A DNA stretch of 64,000 nucleotides from Lepidostoma basale (GCA_022606425.2 JAHDVF020000001.1:992001-1056000), one strand, 5' to 3'. Shown: positions 21,981 through 33,725, numbered from the stretch's first letter. Translations and numbers: made by a program. Notes: a model not told the origin generated them from the sequence alone.

Positions 21981-22250
21981 TAATAATAATAATAATAATA
22001 ATAAATTGGATAATTTATAGAGCGCCATTTTTATGAATTACTCATCTCAAGGGCGCTGTAAAAAAATATGAACTAGTTTAAAATAAACATATTTAGAATG
22101 AGGGCTGCACCCAACGCAGTCGATCAACCCTTCTTATCAGGAAAGGATAATTTGAAAAGGTGCGTTTTGAGTCTCGATCTAAACTCTGACTGATTCTCAA
22201 TGCACTTAAGGTCTGCTGGAAGATTGTTCCAGGCTGATGGGCCGGTAATG
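21981..22250 (-). mobile_element. LINE-C-related 3' end, minus strand
   Basis: A (TAA)n tail complement abuts the LINE-A piece at 21980. AGAGCGCCATTTTTATGAAT, CTCAAGGGCGCTG and the QPDGLEQSSSR-like coding remnant near 22205-22245 follow. Confidence 0.65.
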
Positions 22251-22254
22251 TATA

Positions 22255-22700
22255 AGTGTGACATAACGCAAAGATAAAGAAAAATATGCACTTTTCATGA
22301 TTTTACTATATACGTAAATAAAACATAGTTTGCTTCCTAAAAATCCTTAATCAAATAACTTTAAATCATGAAGCATATGGGATAAACTCAGCATGATTCA
22401 CTGGGAAGTTAACCAGATCAATGTGACCAGTGAATCCTTGAAATTATTTAAATTGGAAATAAAATATTTTTATCAATTTTCTGTATATATTTTTTTACTC
22501 ATTAATAAGCTGACGGGAGTCTCCGACAGATCAGGTTTTACCATCTTATTACTGTCAGATGATTGGGTCGTCTTTTTTATCCACATTTGTAGGATTAGTG
22601 AGGATTCAACCATAAAATATTCCGAGTATAATATTAATTCGATTAGTTTGAAATAACAATTAACAAGTCAAGAAATTAGAAGAAGACCTGTATTTAGTAT
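22255..22700. other. Unassigned AT-rich DNA
   Basis: An 87-codon frame at 22393-22656 has no recognisable features. Confidence 0.35.
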
Positions 22701-22714
22701 AAGTACTCGTATAA

Positions 22715-23135
22715 TATATGGAAGCGAAGCATGAAACTACCATAAGAAGTATACTAGAAGGATACTCTGTGTATCATAAAGTGTCGAATGAAAATATAAG
22801 ATGTGAATGCGGTGCGAATGATGGTGTTATGAACAAAATAATGAATGGTTCATTAATATGGTTTAGACAAATGGAAAAAATTAATGAACAAGGAATGGTT
22901 AAAAAATTATATTTCTACGATGTAAATGGAACTAGAAATAATGGAAGACCGAGGAAAACGTGGCACGATCTAATTAATCAAATATTGAATGTTGGCCACG
23001 TGAGGAGTCAGAGAAATCAAAGCGCGTGCATGACACGATGTCTGAATGTTGAGTAAGCGAGAGAAATATGTCAGGAAAGAAAAGTGCGGCAGCCCATTCA
23101 TTCTGCCTTCGGGGAAACGGCGTGATAGTTAGTAT
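22715..23135 (+). mobile_element. LINE-A 3' end
   Basis: Frame 22718-23056 has YHKVSNENIRCECGANDGVM, NKIMNGSLIWFRQMEKINE and RKTWHDLINQILNVGHVRS. A stop follows in the CLNVE block. The end CTTCGGGG, GGCGTGATAGTTAGT is intact. Confidence 0.87.
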
Positions 23136-23359
23136 GAATTTTTTTTTTAAATCAATATTAAATGCTTAGTATAGAATATTACGTCATTGTTAAAAAAACA
23201 AATAAACAATTTATAAAGTTCTTGTCCAATTTTTGATTGATAATGATACTTTTTGAACGCATACACTATTAAACAATAAATTTAAGAAAACGAAAGCATT
23301 TGTAAAAATGTAATAGTGACATTCAAAGATTTAATGAAAAGCCTTAAAAAAAATATCAA

Positions 23360-23640
23360 ATAAACTAACTAACCATTACGTTGTCTTTCCAAAAGTATAG
23401 GCAGAATGACTGGATCGCCACATTGTCCTTACCTGACATACTTCTCTTGATCCTCAACAATCATACATCTTGTCATGCATGCAAATCGTTGTGTCCGTCT
23501 CCCCCCTTTATCGACATTTTATATTTGATTGATTTGATCGCGCCATGTTTTCTCGGTCTTCCTTTAATTCTTGTTTCGTTAACACATGCTTTCTTTATTC
23601 ATTATTTTCATGTGTCCAAACTATCTTAAAGACCAAGGTT
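23360..23640 (-). mobile_element. LINE-A 3' end, minus strand, decayed
   Basis: The tail complement AAACTAACTAACCATTACG is followed by degraded end blocks, ending at the FGHMK-like region. Confidence 0.72.
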
Positions 23641-23674
23641 TCCCAAGTTAAAATAATAAGATTTTTTCTTTATT

Positions 23675-23765
23675 CGCCATACTGATGAAAAGCTCCTGTT
23701 TCCAAACATGTTAGTGATTTAATTTTTCTTTTTTAATAAAGTTGGTGTTGTGTGCAAAGTTAAAA
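23675..23765 (+). repeat. Family H-related motif, plus strand
   Basis: CTGATGA (23686-23692), extra A, a loop with TCCTGTTTCC, CAAACATGTTAGTG. The GAA box reads CAA, so the core is damaged. The flank GTTGGTGTTGTGTGC resembles H ends. Confidence 0.5.
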
Positions 23766-23784
23766 AAATTACCTTTTCTTTTTC

Positions 23785-23998
23785 CTTGTATACAACAGGT
23801 CGTTTGAACCCAAGTACTGTATACAATTTATTTTAGCTATTATATTGATTCTTATGACATGTGATAGGTAGACAATCTATCGCCATTTTTTTGTCACGAG
23901 AATTCTACACCAGACCAAATACAGTGTGACAATCACACTGCCATCGCCGGGAATCAAACCCAGGACCTTCGGTATGGAAGTCAGAGCTCTTACCACTC
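23785..23998 (-). mobile_element. tRNA-derived SINE, minus strand
   Basis: From the 3' end (TTGTATACAACAGGTCG) to the tRNA-like head (GGGAATCAAACCC, TCTTACCACTC). The last bases of the head are replaced by a small duplication CACTCAATATTGA (about 23994-24006 and 24011-24023). Confidence 0.85.
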
Positions 23999-24012
23999 AA
24001 TATTGAATTCCA

Positions 24013-24110
24013 CTCAATATTGATGATGAATGTGTTAAACCTTCGGAACACGTCGAGAAAAATAAATTCGAAAGTGGAAAATAGGCATTTTAATTCAATA
24101 AAAATTCGTG
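24013..24110 (+). repeat. Family C hammerhead-like element
   Basis: TTGATGA (24020-24026), extra T, GAATG, loop, CCTTC, GGA, ACACGT, C, GAGAAAAATAAA. GAA has mutated to GGA. Confidence 0.6.
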
Positions 24111-24650
24111 ATTATAATTATTAACATAGTGCATGAACTTTTTATTGTGTCATAAATAAATTGGGAATTTCATGTTTATAAAAAAAATCGATTAATCGAT
24201 ATTCGAATCGATATTTTACGTTTCCAATAATCCCAACGCTAGCTCAGACCGGTATATCGGCATTTCCGGGTAGGTAACCACTATAACCGCTCCCGGGCCA
24301 GAGTGACCAGCTAGAGACGGACGGCGGGCCCCATCGTCACGTAAGACTTAATTAAAGCCTCTTCGAAAGGTCAAGGCTCGCGTTGTGGCGGGAATACTGA
24401 TGACTCCCGATCAGCGCCGACTTGATCAATAAAGAGAGATTAACACTTACGCCATAAGTGCAATGCTTTAGAACTGATATCGCACTCATAAATTCAACAA
24501 AAAGATATTTTCTTAAAGAATTGCATTACGGAATTGCAAATAAATTCGAAATGCATAGAACTTTCAAATTATTGGTCAAACAGCAAACTCGAACGAACAG
24601 TCAAATAGTAAATTCTTAAACAAACTATCGAATGTTGCCCTAATAATGTA
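24111..24650. other. Unassigned DNA; 24230-24440 GC-richer
   Basis: I see no gene. The GC-richer middle (CTCCCGGGCCAGAGTGACC, GACGGCGGGCCCC) stands out and is not part of any repeat family in this window. Confidence 0.35.
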
Positions 24651-24654
24651 AAAC

Positions 24655-24735
24655 ATAACTAACTAACTAACTAATCATCACGCCGTCTCCCCGAAAGGGT
24701 AGGCAGAAAGAATGGACTGTCACACTTTAACCAAT
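24655..24735 (-). mobile_element. LINE-A 3' terminal fragment, minus strand
   Basis: AACTAACTAACTAACTAATCATC, then the end codons, up to GGACTGTCACACTTT. A different sequence follows at 24736. Confidence 0.82.
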
Positions 24736-25204
24736 AGGGCACTCCATCCTTCTCTATTCGCCCCGCGAGAGATGCAGTGTGATGGGTTGCGAACCTCATC
24801 GCCACCAATAGATATCTCCCGCACACACTTCGATCGTCCAACTTCCACAAAATAAATCTAAAACAAATTATATAAAATACAATGATATAAAATATAATAA
24901 CAAAATAAAAATAATTTAACACATGTGTAATGTTCTTTTAGATGGTGTACTTGCATAATAGTTTAAAGTTTTTGCTGGTGTTAGATTGTTTTGTAATAAT
25001 TATTAGAGTTTATTGAAAAAAACGGTGGATACGTGGAATATAAATCAAATAAAAACAAATGTTCGGATCGTCCAGCTAACGACACAAATCAAGCCCCTGC
25101 ATAAACCAACAATTCACCTATTCGCTTTTATTGTTCCATCTTCTACCTATTTTCCATAGTACAGATCTTGCAATCTGTTTAAACATGATATCAAATATCG
25201 TCCT

Positions 25205-25350
25205 GTGACGAAGATGTGCAGCTTTTTCTACATCCTTTTGGTGGTTGTCATGGTGTTCGGCAGCCCTCTGGAGTCCCGCGTATCACGATCTTGGAAATCC
25301 TCGTTGGGTCCATCCTCTCGATGTGGTCCCTCCAGAATCGGTTTACTCAC
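25205..25350 (-). mobile_element. LINE-D fragment, minus strand
   Basis: The minus strand encodes FWRDHIERMDP, RISKIVIRGTPEGC and QPPKGC. It matches the plus-strand fragment at 27940-28020. Confidence 0.65.
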
Positions 25351-25354
25351 ACTA

Positions 25355-25750
25355 TGTCATAAATTGTAGAATCTGGATATTTGCAATAAAATATTATATA
25401 ATATAAACAAAAATTAAAACATTTATTTTCCGATTTGTTTATCATCTAAATGTTGTTATTTAAGCTTTTTTTCATTAATTTGAACTTCTAATAAATTATG
25501 CAAAAATGTTATATCCTATTGAGAGTGTTCATTATAAAATCTAGAAGTGTATATTTATGCTCACGATTAAATGTTTTTAGATAGCTAACATCGTTTAAAA
25601 AAGTTGAGTTTCAAAAAACAATATATTATAAAAACAGTGATAATTCAAGCAGACATGTTGATTATTGAAAAAAAAAAGATATGTAGACAATGAATATGCT
25701 GGAGTATCTGCGTAAATTTTATAATGCCAAAAAATATGGTATAATATGGA
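25355..25750. other. Unassigned AT-rich DNA
   Basis: I see nothing recognisable. Confidence 0.35.
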
Positions 25751-25754
25751 TATT

Positions 25755-25848
25755 TTAAACTAACTATGTAACTAATTAACCATCACGCCGTCTCCCTGAA
25801 GAGGTAGCAGAAAGAATGAACTGCCACACTTTACTTTCCTGACATATG
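25755..25848 (-). mobile_element. LINE-A 3' terminal fragment, minus strand
   Basis: AACTAATTAACCATCACGCC, GTCTCCCTGAAGAGGTAGC and GAACTGCCACACTTTAC. The tetraloop is UUCA. Confidence 0.78.
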
Positions 25849-26569
25849 GATAGTGACATACTCGTATATACACCCGCTTGTGAAATCCCCTCCGACCACC
25901 GTCCACCTCGAAGACCACCTAAGAATAGTTGGACCTTATCATCTCGGGAGACATGATTTCTGTGCCACAGATTGCCAGATGTATTAAAAGGAGAAGAAAA
26001 TATTTAATAATAAATACAAATAATAATAAAAATAATGACCTCACTGCCTATCCCTCTAGAGAACGACATTAAATTCCGATTAAAAAGTTATAATTTCTTA
26101 ATAATTAACTCGTAGATAAAAAAGTGTTTCAATTTATATTTTAAAAAAAAAAGTTTAATTTGAAATTCCTTTTTAACTAAAAAAGCGATTTGTTTGTGTT
26201 TTTTGCTGAAAGGTTAATATGATTTATTTATCATTTTCAGTTTAATGAATATAATCTTGATTGAGGATAATAGAGTGTTGAAAACACAACTATAAACCCA
26301 CAACATTCACATACGAAAATCGTATACAGTACATTTGTACGCATCTCAAAGGCAACCGTTCTGTCCTGCCGTACACACACATTCCTCTTACAATTAGAAT
26401 CAATTTGGTCCAATTGAGGGTTCAGGACACTCTCCGCTCTCGTGTCTTGTCCTCTAGTTAAGTTCATCTTACTTCATCGTGACCGAGCCATCACCAACAG
26501 AGCAGTAGCAACCAGAAAGAAAATAAGATGTACATTTCGTTTACACGCTGATTCTGTGAAATCCTCGGC

Positions 26570-26620
26570 GATCCACCCTCTCTCCGGGGAAATGGCATAA
26601 TAGTTAGTTAGTTTTTTAAT
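26570..26620 (+). mobile_element. LINE-A 3' terminal remnant
   Basis: GGCGATCCACCCTCTCTCCG, GGGAAATGGCATAATAG and TTAGTTAG. Confidence 0.65.
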
Positions 26621-26624
26621 TAGT

Positions 26625-27435
26625 TATAATATATTAGTTAGTTATATAAGAGGCTATCATATTTGATGTAAAATATAATAAAACTTCTCGAAAGTGGATA
26701 TTTCTGTCTAAATTCTAACTCGATTTCAATTCATTAGTCTATTCTGGTAACTCTTCTAATCATGTATGTTTGTGGTGGGATGTAATTAACCTTATTTAAA
26801 TTTTTCTATTTATTTTATATAACAGTCACCGTTTGTTACTTTAAATAAATAAATTAAATACGTATTGATTGAATGTGAAAGATTCGTTAAAATTGATATT
26901 TTTGATAAACATTGGACGTGGGAGTCCTTTTCTTTTCGCTTTTAATAAGATATCAAAGTTCAAAATACAGTACGTTTAATAAACCAATGAAAACACCATA
27001 CGTTTTATTAGTAAACTATATTTTGAAACTACTAACCGGTTTCGCTCCAACTGGAATATATTATACAAAAATAACAGGAGTAGTATTTTTAGTACGAAAT
27101 TATAATGATTAAATTAATAAAATTTCACACTTCAAATTTTTATAGTAAAGAAACTTTCGCCATTACGCCACTGATGTATCCATCTATAAACCGTACTTTT
27201 CCAATTGTACAAGCAGTGCGTAGGTACTTCGAATATCATTGTTCAATAGGAAGTATTTTATTGGAGAATACAATGAACCTGCTTAATAAATGATTTATTA
27301 GTTTACCAGACGCCTTTTCAGTTCTGCGAAATAATAAAATACTCCATTTGGTATTCTTCATTAATTATAATAAATTAAGATGTTCTTCTACATTCACCAT
27401 TACATTATGTTGCGGATTCATAATTGAACAATATT
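26625..27435. other. Unassigned AT-rich DNA with a small family B remnant
   Basis: 27033-27053 reads AACCGGTTTCGCTCCAACTGG, the antisense 3' half of a family B motif. Otherwise I see nothing. Confidence 0.4.
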
Positions 27436-27441
27436 TTTTAT

Positions 27442-27745
27442 GGATTAATTGTATCTCAATAGAGACGAAGATGAAATTTTTTTTTTTGAAACTGAATATG
27501 GTAGTCGAGCCGTTTACAGGACTTATGACCTGTCATTGGTTGGGTTAAGCGATCACTTTATGTTAACAACATTCCCCATTCGCCCTTCTTACGACCACCA
27601 CGTCTGACAAATTTTTGGAACTTGTATATATGCTGCTATGTTAAAAATAACTTCACATTTTTAGGTCAATCTACACTAGCGCCATCTATTAAGATTATTT
27701 TTTTTTAAATTTACATCTTCGTCTCTATTGAGATACAATTAATCC
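27442..27745. mobile_element. MITE-like element, copy 1
   Basis: The ends are inverted repeats of about 40 bp (GGATTAATTGTATCTCAATA... and its complement). The interior includes GGACTTATGACCTGTCATTG and CGACCACCACGTCTGACAAA. It has no coding capacity. A second copy lies at 48760-49051. Confidence 0.8.
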
Positions 27746-27820
27746 TTAAAAAATGATTAACCCGCAATGGGTAAAAATCCAGTATTTGTCTACAAGTATT
27801 TGTAAACATTAAAAAAAAAT
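27746..27820 (+). repeat. Dispersed repeat with CCAGTATTTGTCTACAAG
   Basis: CGCAATGGGTAAAAATCCAG and TATTTGTCTACAAGTATTTG recur at 49075-49125 and 52349-52400. Two of the three copies lie next to the MITE-like element. Confidence 0.65.
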
Positions 27821-27849
27821 ACTCTGTATCACAACACAAATTACAAATT

Positions 27850-28195
27850 AAATATTAAGAAACATGTTTCGGTCCAAAAATTTAAGATATAGTGAGATGG
27901 AGTAGGCAGACAAGACAATTCTGATGGGACCACATCGAGAGAATGGATCCAGCAAGAATTCCTTAGATCGTGATGCACGAGACTCCAGAGGGCCGTCGAC
28001 CACCAGCACGACCACCAAAGAAGAATAGAAGGCTGGTCGTATTCATCACAGGAAGAAAGTTGATATCCTGCATAATCAGTAGAAGAAGAATAAGAAGAAG
28101 TTTCGGTACACAGAAGCCCTTCATCAGTTTAGTAGTAAATAATATCAATTTCTTACAACTGTAGTAGTATATTGGTGTATTAATAAAGTTGTATA
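27850..28195 (-). repeat. Family H-related foldback split by a LINE-D fragment
   Basis: The 3' half AAACATGTTTCGGTCC lies at about 27862-27877. Its partner GTTTCGGTACACAGAAGCCC and TTCATCAG at 28100-28126 is antisense to CTGATGA, extra A, GG..CC, GAA, ACTTCT, T. LINE-D occupies 27880-28092. Confidence 0.5.
27880..28092 (+). mobile_element. LINE-D 3' end fragment
   Basis: IVMHETPEGRRPPARPPKK is readable at 27970-28026. The copy ends with AGAAGAAGAATAAGAAG. Confidence 0.68.
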
Positions 28196-28240
28196 CAGAT
28201 ATTGGGTTCAAATAACGTGTTGTGTACAAAAATGTGCAAA
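28185..28240 (+). mobile_element. tRNA-derived SINE, 3' end only
   Basis: GTATACAGATATTGGGTTCA, AATAACGTGTTGTGTACAAA. Confidence 0.65.
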
Positions 28241-28249
28241 GCAATAGGA

Positions 28250-28730
28250 AACTACAATATTAAAATAAGGCCCAAGTGGCATCGCAAGAACCAGCAAATG
28301 TATTAGACTCGATGCTAACCAATCCCTTGGACGAGTTTAATCATCATCACACTCAATTGAAAACACGTATAGGACAATCTGTGGAATTACCTGAGTGCTA
28401 TAAATTCCCATCACGAGTATTCATCAAATTGGCTTAGCAACGATACTCCGCACAAGTCTTGTATAATAAATTCAGTAGCTGAAGCGGGTGACATCAAAGC
28501 AGGCAGTATGAGCCGCCTACATTGTGGCACGTATTCCGTTGCCGCGTTAGATTGAGTCTCTACTTAGGAAGTAATTGCAATCAGTTGCACTGCCAGGATC
28601 GGCGGTACATTCCGGCTAAATTGCTTATTGTTCAATCGAATGCGTCCCGATGATGCTAAAACGCACGAGGCCTCCTGCGCATCTGGTGACTTCTCGACAT
28701 AGCACTAGGTGTCTGAGATCCATGAAAACC
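28250..28730. other. Unassigned, GC-richer DNA
   Basis: Of mixed composition and not similar to the repeats in this window. No supportable gene. Confidence 0.35.
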
Positions 28731-28732
28731 TT

Positions 28733-29270
28733 TCATAACTAACTAACCATCACGCCATTTCCCCAGAGGGGTGGCAGAGAGGATGGATCGCCACAATGCT
28801 CTGTCCTGGCATACCTCTCGTGCTTCCTCTACATTCATACATCGTACCATGCACGCACGTCGACTTCAAATGTGAACGCCTTTTAGTAATTGATTAATTT
28901 GGTCATGCCATGTTTTCCTCGGTCGTCCTCGGCTTCTTTTTCCACTCACGCTGCTTGTGTACAACTTTTTAACCATTCTACTCTCATCCATTCGTTCCAT
29001 ATTTCCAAACCATCATTTTTTAATTTTATCCATGATGCAGTCATCTGCCTTACATTTCTTTCTTATTTCATCGTTCGGTATTCTATCATACAACGTTTTC
29101 CCGCACATTCTTCATAGTGATCTCATTTCTACGGCGTTTATCTTGCTTTCATCCTTCATTTGCCAGCTCCAAGCTTCACTTCCATACATGAGGGTTGGCA
29201 CTAGAACTCCATTGTGTACTGCCATCTTTGCTTCTGTGGATATATTTCTATTTGCAGGAATGACCTTTCA
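28733..29270 (-). mobile_element. LINE-A 3' end, minus strand
   Basis: The tail complement AACTAACTAACCATCACGCC is followed by reverse-complement blocks of the whole C-terminal region, up to the VHNGVLVPTLMYGSEAW-like block near 29170-29215. Frameshifts are present. Confidence 0.87.
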
Positions 29271-29721
29271 TTATGTTATGATATTGTAGGTGCAACGCAC
29301 GTGTGTAAAATTGTGAGATATTCTAACTGATGTTAGCGTTATTTCTTATATTCATCGATTTAGTACTCACTAACTATAATAAAATAGCATATCATTATTC
29401 GCTTCACGTACAGGGTAATATATAGAAAACTGACATCATGATTGAATTTCGCAGGGTTGTAGTAAAAAATAGCAATTATTAACAACTTAGAGAAAAACAG
29501 TGTTCAAACTTTTGAGCGTAGATTATATTATATGAGTAATTTTGCAATTGCTATCAACCTTCAGACGGCTCAGGTGTTAGCACGTCCTTCCACTGATGGG
29601 TTCAAATCTCGGAACTGCCATTATTTCTAAGTAATTATAAAAATATACCATTTTATAAGATTATTAATAATTTTAAATAATCTTATAAATAATAATTAAA
29701 TAAAACGATGTTTTTTTTTAT

Positions 29722-29815
29722 ATTTTCACTTTTGTCTTTACTTCGACAGCGAGCCTGGCGAAACCGGTCGCTGTCGAAATAAAGACAAAGTTGGAAGTAG
29801 TTAAAAAGACTTTTT
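29722..29815 (+). repeat. Family G hairpin, hammerhead-like with the CUGAUGA box missing
   Basis: CGACAGC (29744-29750), GA, GCC-T-GGC, GAA, ACCGGT, C, GCTGTCG (29769-29775). The outer stem runs on through TCTTTA and TAAAGA. Everything of a hammerhead except the first core strand can be aligned. The sister copy is at 61831-61945. Confidence 0.6.
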
Positions 29816-29984
29816 TTTTTTTTAATTATTATTTAAAATGAACTTCCATCAAGAGATTTCAGTAAAATCATTTGATTACGAGTATCTTAATCTTATAAAA
29901 CCGAACACTCTTCTTCTAGTTCCGTTTACAGACCAGTATATAAAAAAAGTTTATTTTTTTATTTGTTACTAACATATTTTAAAT

Positions 29985-30215
29985 ATTCCATTGTTTTGGC
30001 CAAAATACTATGATACCTTGACATTTTAAACTGTTAAATTAAGTTAAGGAACAAATACACATAACGCTTCGAAAAATCACGAAAATTTTACATTTGATAT
30101 ATTATTGTAACACTTGATGATGTCAACATAGGTTGACGAAACAGCTGTCGCGTGAAATAGAATACAATTGTGATACATAAAACAAAGTTTTTTAATTAAA
30201 CAGTTTAATATATTA
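29985..30215 (+). repeat. Family A element with a plus-strand hammerhead-like motif and extended helix I
   Basis: TTGATGA (30114-30120), T30121, helix II GTCAA/TTGAC (30122-30126 with 30133-30137; loop CATAGG), GAA 30138-30140, ACAGCTGT 30141-30148, C30149. Helix I: ACAC (30110-30113) faces GCGT (30150-30153) with one A.C mismatch. After a 9-nt bulge, ATTGTA (30104-30109) pairs perfectly with TACAAT (30163-30168). The left arm has lost its antisense motif. The core has U at position 3. Confidence 0.72.
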
Positions 30216-30219
30216 TAAA

Positions 30220-31000
30220 CTTATATTAAACAATTTCAATCGCCAACTTTATGCTTTTATAGATTTTAATTTATTACAAAACATCTGTCACAATGCTTAA
30301 CTTATGGAAAAATATATTAAAATTTTTAATATCCTGTGTTATATAATACTATTGTTGTTGTAAAGTAAATGTGCTATCTTAGCTAAAATATGTAAAGCCC
30401 TAAAACTCGAAAAATATGTGCATCATTGATACTTATTGATAACAATGATGCTATTAAATGATAAACAACTCAAATAACTCAATGCCGGTATTTCCGCTCA
30501 ATCTCCGTTGAATTCCTCTGAATCTTAGCAAGAAGAGCACTTAAGATTCTAGCAGCAAACCGTCGAGCAAGCAACAGATTCCGAGTAAAGCCCTTATTGG
30601 AATTGGATATGATCACATGATTGGCTGACCGCATGTCTGATTCAAGTAGCTACACCCAGCCCATACGTAATTATTGCGGTGGTGCTGTTTGCTAATAAGT
30701 GGCGTCTTGTACTTGGAACAAAGGATGTGTAACTGTCAAAGGACAAAGATCCTTCTTCGAATACTTTTTGTTTAACTGTCGATGTAGTTTTAGCAAACAA
30801 AACACGTTTCAGAAGACAGTTTTTGTTAAGAACCTTTATTGTTTGTTTATTTTTATTTTTGGAATAACTCTAAAAGTTGCACGTGTTTTTCAATACATCG
30901 TTTATTAAAATTCATCTTACTATTATATATAAACAAGTTTATAGATATAATTTATTGTTTCTTGCACAATGATGCTAATCACCATATTAATATAATCTCC
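30220..31000. other. Unassigned DNA
   Basis: I see no gene or repeat family. 30480-30700 is GC-richer. Confidence 0.35.
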
Positions 31001-31006
31001 ATATTA

Positions 31007-31192
31007 ACGACCTTCGTGGCCGAGTGGTAAGTGCATTGACTGCCACCCCGAAGGTTCCAAGTTCGATTCCCGGCGAGGGCAGTGTGATTGTCACACTGTC
31101 TTTGGTCTGATGTTAGAATTCACGTGACATTAAAACGGCGATAGATTAGCTACCTATCATATGTCACGAGAATCACTATAATAGCTATAATA
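31007..31192 (+). mobile_element. tRNA-derived SINE
   Basis: GACCTTCGTGGCCGAGTGGTAAG head, B box GTTCGATTCC, body hairpin, GCGATAGATTAGCTACCTAT. The 3' end differs from the other copies (ends near ATAGCTATAATA). Confidence 0.85.
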
Positions 31193-31264
31193 CCCTTTAC
31201 ATCGATTTGGCTCATGCTGTAAAGAGCGATTCAACAAAATAATTATAATAATAAAAATAATTAA

Positions 31265-31785
31265 ATAATTAATGTTTTCAAGAATTTTTATTGTAATTTA
31301 TGGAAATGACATGTTTCGCCCGTCTAAGGCATTATCGAATGTTTTAAACGACATTTGATAGAACCAATCTACCTAAGGTAATGCCCGTGGGCAGGGCAAT
31401 AATCCTTCAAACCGTATCTCTTCGTATGTGGACAAATTTCTCGATTATGAAGCTATCCTCAGAAAGCATAATCTCTTATATATTGTATTAAAATGATATT
31501 TATTTTCTTGTTTTTCTAATTGTAATTCATTGTTTTTATATCTCTTCTTAGTTCAAAATTGTTTTAATTGTCTTATGTTTTATCTTACTGTATTGTTCCA
31601 AATGACATATTTTTATTTAATTGTTATTAATAAAATATTTAAATCATAAACGCCTTAGAAAAGTGTCTGTTCATGTTTTTTATAATAAATTTAATTGAAT
31701 CGAATTAATAATGCCTTAGACAGACGAAACATGTGATTCCTATAAATTATAATAAAACTTCTAGAAAACAGACTTTTTCATTAAC
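31265..31785. repeat. Family D foldback with about 270 bp of other DNA in the loop
   Basis: Left, minus strand (about 31300-31345): GCGAAACATGTC with an AT-TATCG core. Right, plus strand (31704-31735): TTAATAA, extra T, GCCTT, AGACG, GAA-type box CGAAACATGTG, ATTCC. The outer arms end in TTCTAGAAAACAG. Unassigned DNA (31375-31640) separates the arms. Confidence 0.58.
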
Positions 31786-32120
31786 ATTAATAAATTATTG
31801 GTATTAGATCTAACCAACCCATATAAACGATTATGACGTCACATATTTTTTTTTAAATACAAACTTCCTATGAGTCACGGTTTAATTCATAATATTTTTG
31901 TTCGGTGATTCATATGGCACAACATTACGAATATGTTGTATTATTGTATTATCCACCAGCAAAAAGCTCGTTCTTAGATTTTATATTAATCAGTGATTGT
32001 TTTCATCACGGTGTTTCTGAAGAGAGGCAGGTAGCAAATACATCTAAAGGCTTCTTCAAATTCATACAGCGTTTTATAACTTATATCTTGAAAGACGCTA
32101 ACAATTAGGACATATTTTAA
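31786..32120. other. Unassigned AT-rich DNA
   Basis: I see nothing recognisable. Confidence 0.35.
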
Positions 32121-32124
32121 TAAT

Positions 32125-32830
32125 AATAATAATAATAATATGCTAACTTTTAAAGCGCCGTTTTTGTGATGTAATCACCTCAAGGGCGCATTAAGACGTG
32201 TTTTAAATCTAAAAATCTTAATGTGACCGCTTAAAACGATCGGGTTTAAAATTATAGTAGAACAAAATATAAATGTTTAAATTGGGTATGAAATATGAAA
32301 AAGATGGGTTTTAAATTTAGATCTGAAATCTGTCGGATCATTTATGCATCTAAGGTGTGAAGGGAGATTGTTCCAAGCTGATGGACCGGCTACCGCGAAC
32401 GCTCGATCCCCGAAATTTGTACTGGGGCAACGCTTCGGCTCAACTAATCTTCCTATTGCTGAGGAGTTCGCCGAGTGAAGTGTGGATTTCCTTGAATTTA
32501 GGCTGTCCGTTATACAGAGTTCAGATATATAACTTGGTGCCATTCCATGTAGCGCTTTGAAGACTGCCCAGCAGAGTTTATACTGGATTCTTTCTGGACT
32601 TTTAAGCCAGTGAAGTTCTTTGAGGTGTTGTGTTATATGGGACTTTTTTGGAATGCCTTTAATGAGCCTTGCTGCTGCATTGAACGCAGATTGAAGTTTG
32701 TTTATTTGTTGTTTTGGAATGTTTGCATAAATTCCATTACAATAGTCAAGTCGTGACACAACGAAGAAATTTACAAGAGTTTTGAAAGTGTCATGGGGAA
32801 TATTTTATTTTCCTTTTTTTCTTGCTCCAT
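32125..32830 (-). mobile_element. LINE-C (CR1/L2-like) 3' end with open C-terminal frame
   Basis: Minus frame 32277-32759 (160 codons): MSRLDYCNGIYANIPKQQIN, NAAARLIKGIPKKSHITQHL, KELHWLKSPERIQYKL, GDRAFAVAGPSAWNNLPSHL, KFKTHLFH. This is the signature C-terminus of CR1/L2-group LINEs. The 3' UTR and (TAA)n-type tail extend to 32125. It is the longest open LINE frame in the window, so the copy is fairly young. Confidence 0.92.
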
Positions 32831-33079
32831 TCACATCGCTCGCAATTTAATAAGCCTATAGTTTTTAAATCTTCTTTCACTACAATATCCTTCATATAAA
32901 GAAAATCTTTTTTGATAACTTAGCGCAGCGGAATAAGTAATAAAATCGTTAAAAGTTATACAAAAACGCCAGACAAAGCTTTGAAAGCATTATCCTGTAT
33001 CCTAAAAACATATCATTTACAATATATTGTAACCTTACATATGCCACAATGCATATCACGCAGAATACATTTTTTTTAA

Positions 33080-33725
33080 TAACTAACTAACCATCACGCC
33101 GTCTCCCCGAAGGGGTAGGCAGAAAGAATGGACTGCCATTTTTTCCTGACATACTTCTCTTGCTTCCTCAGCATGCATACATCATGTCATACACGCGCGT
33201 CGATATCTCTAACTCCTCACGTGGCTGACGTTCAATATTTGCTTTATTTGATCGTGTCACGTTTTCCTCGGTCTTCCTCTATTTCTGGTTCCATTTACAT
33301 CGTTAACATATAATTTTTTTACCATTCTTTTTTTATTCATTCTTTCCATATGTCCAAACCATCTTAATGATCCTTTCATTATTTTGTTCATAATATCATC
33401 ATTCGCGCCGCATACACTTCTTATATTTTTATTCGACACTCTATCATACACAGAGCATCGCACATTCGTCTAAGAGATCCCATTTTACGGCATTAATTCT
33501 ACTTTCATCCTTCTTTAGCCAGATCTATGTTTCGCTTTCATATATAAGGGTCGGTACAACAACACCATTGTGCACTACCATTTTAGCTTTTTTGGAAAGT
33601 TTGCGATGACAACTTTAAGTGCACCATTCACTTTGTTGCCTGCCCCAACTCTTCTTTCAATATCCCTCTCCACTCGCCCATCTTTTGTAAACATGCTACC
33701 CAAATACACGAACTGATCTATATTA
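33080..33725 (-). mobile_element. LINE-A 3' end, minus strand, long copy
   Basis: The tail complement is followed by CCC-CGAAG-GGG (UUCG hairpin). Frame 33257-33463 has YDRVSNKNIRSVCGANDDIM and KGSLRWFGHMERMNKKRM. Upstream, the VHNGVVVPTLIYESET-like and ERRVGAGNKVNGAL-like blocks reach about 33720 with frame breaks. Confidence 0.88.

Noticed and set aside
29575..29630. tRNA-like segment with GGGTTCAAATCTC
   Set aside because: Only a B-box-like stretch is present, with no convincing A box spacing or stems.
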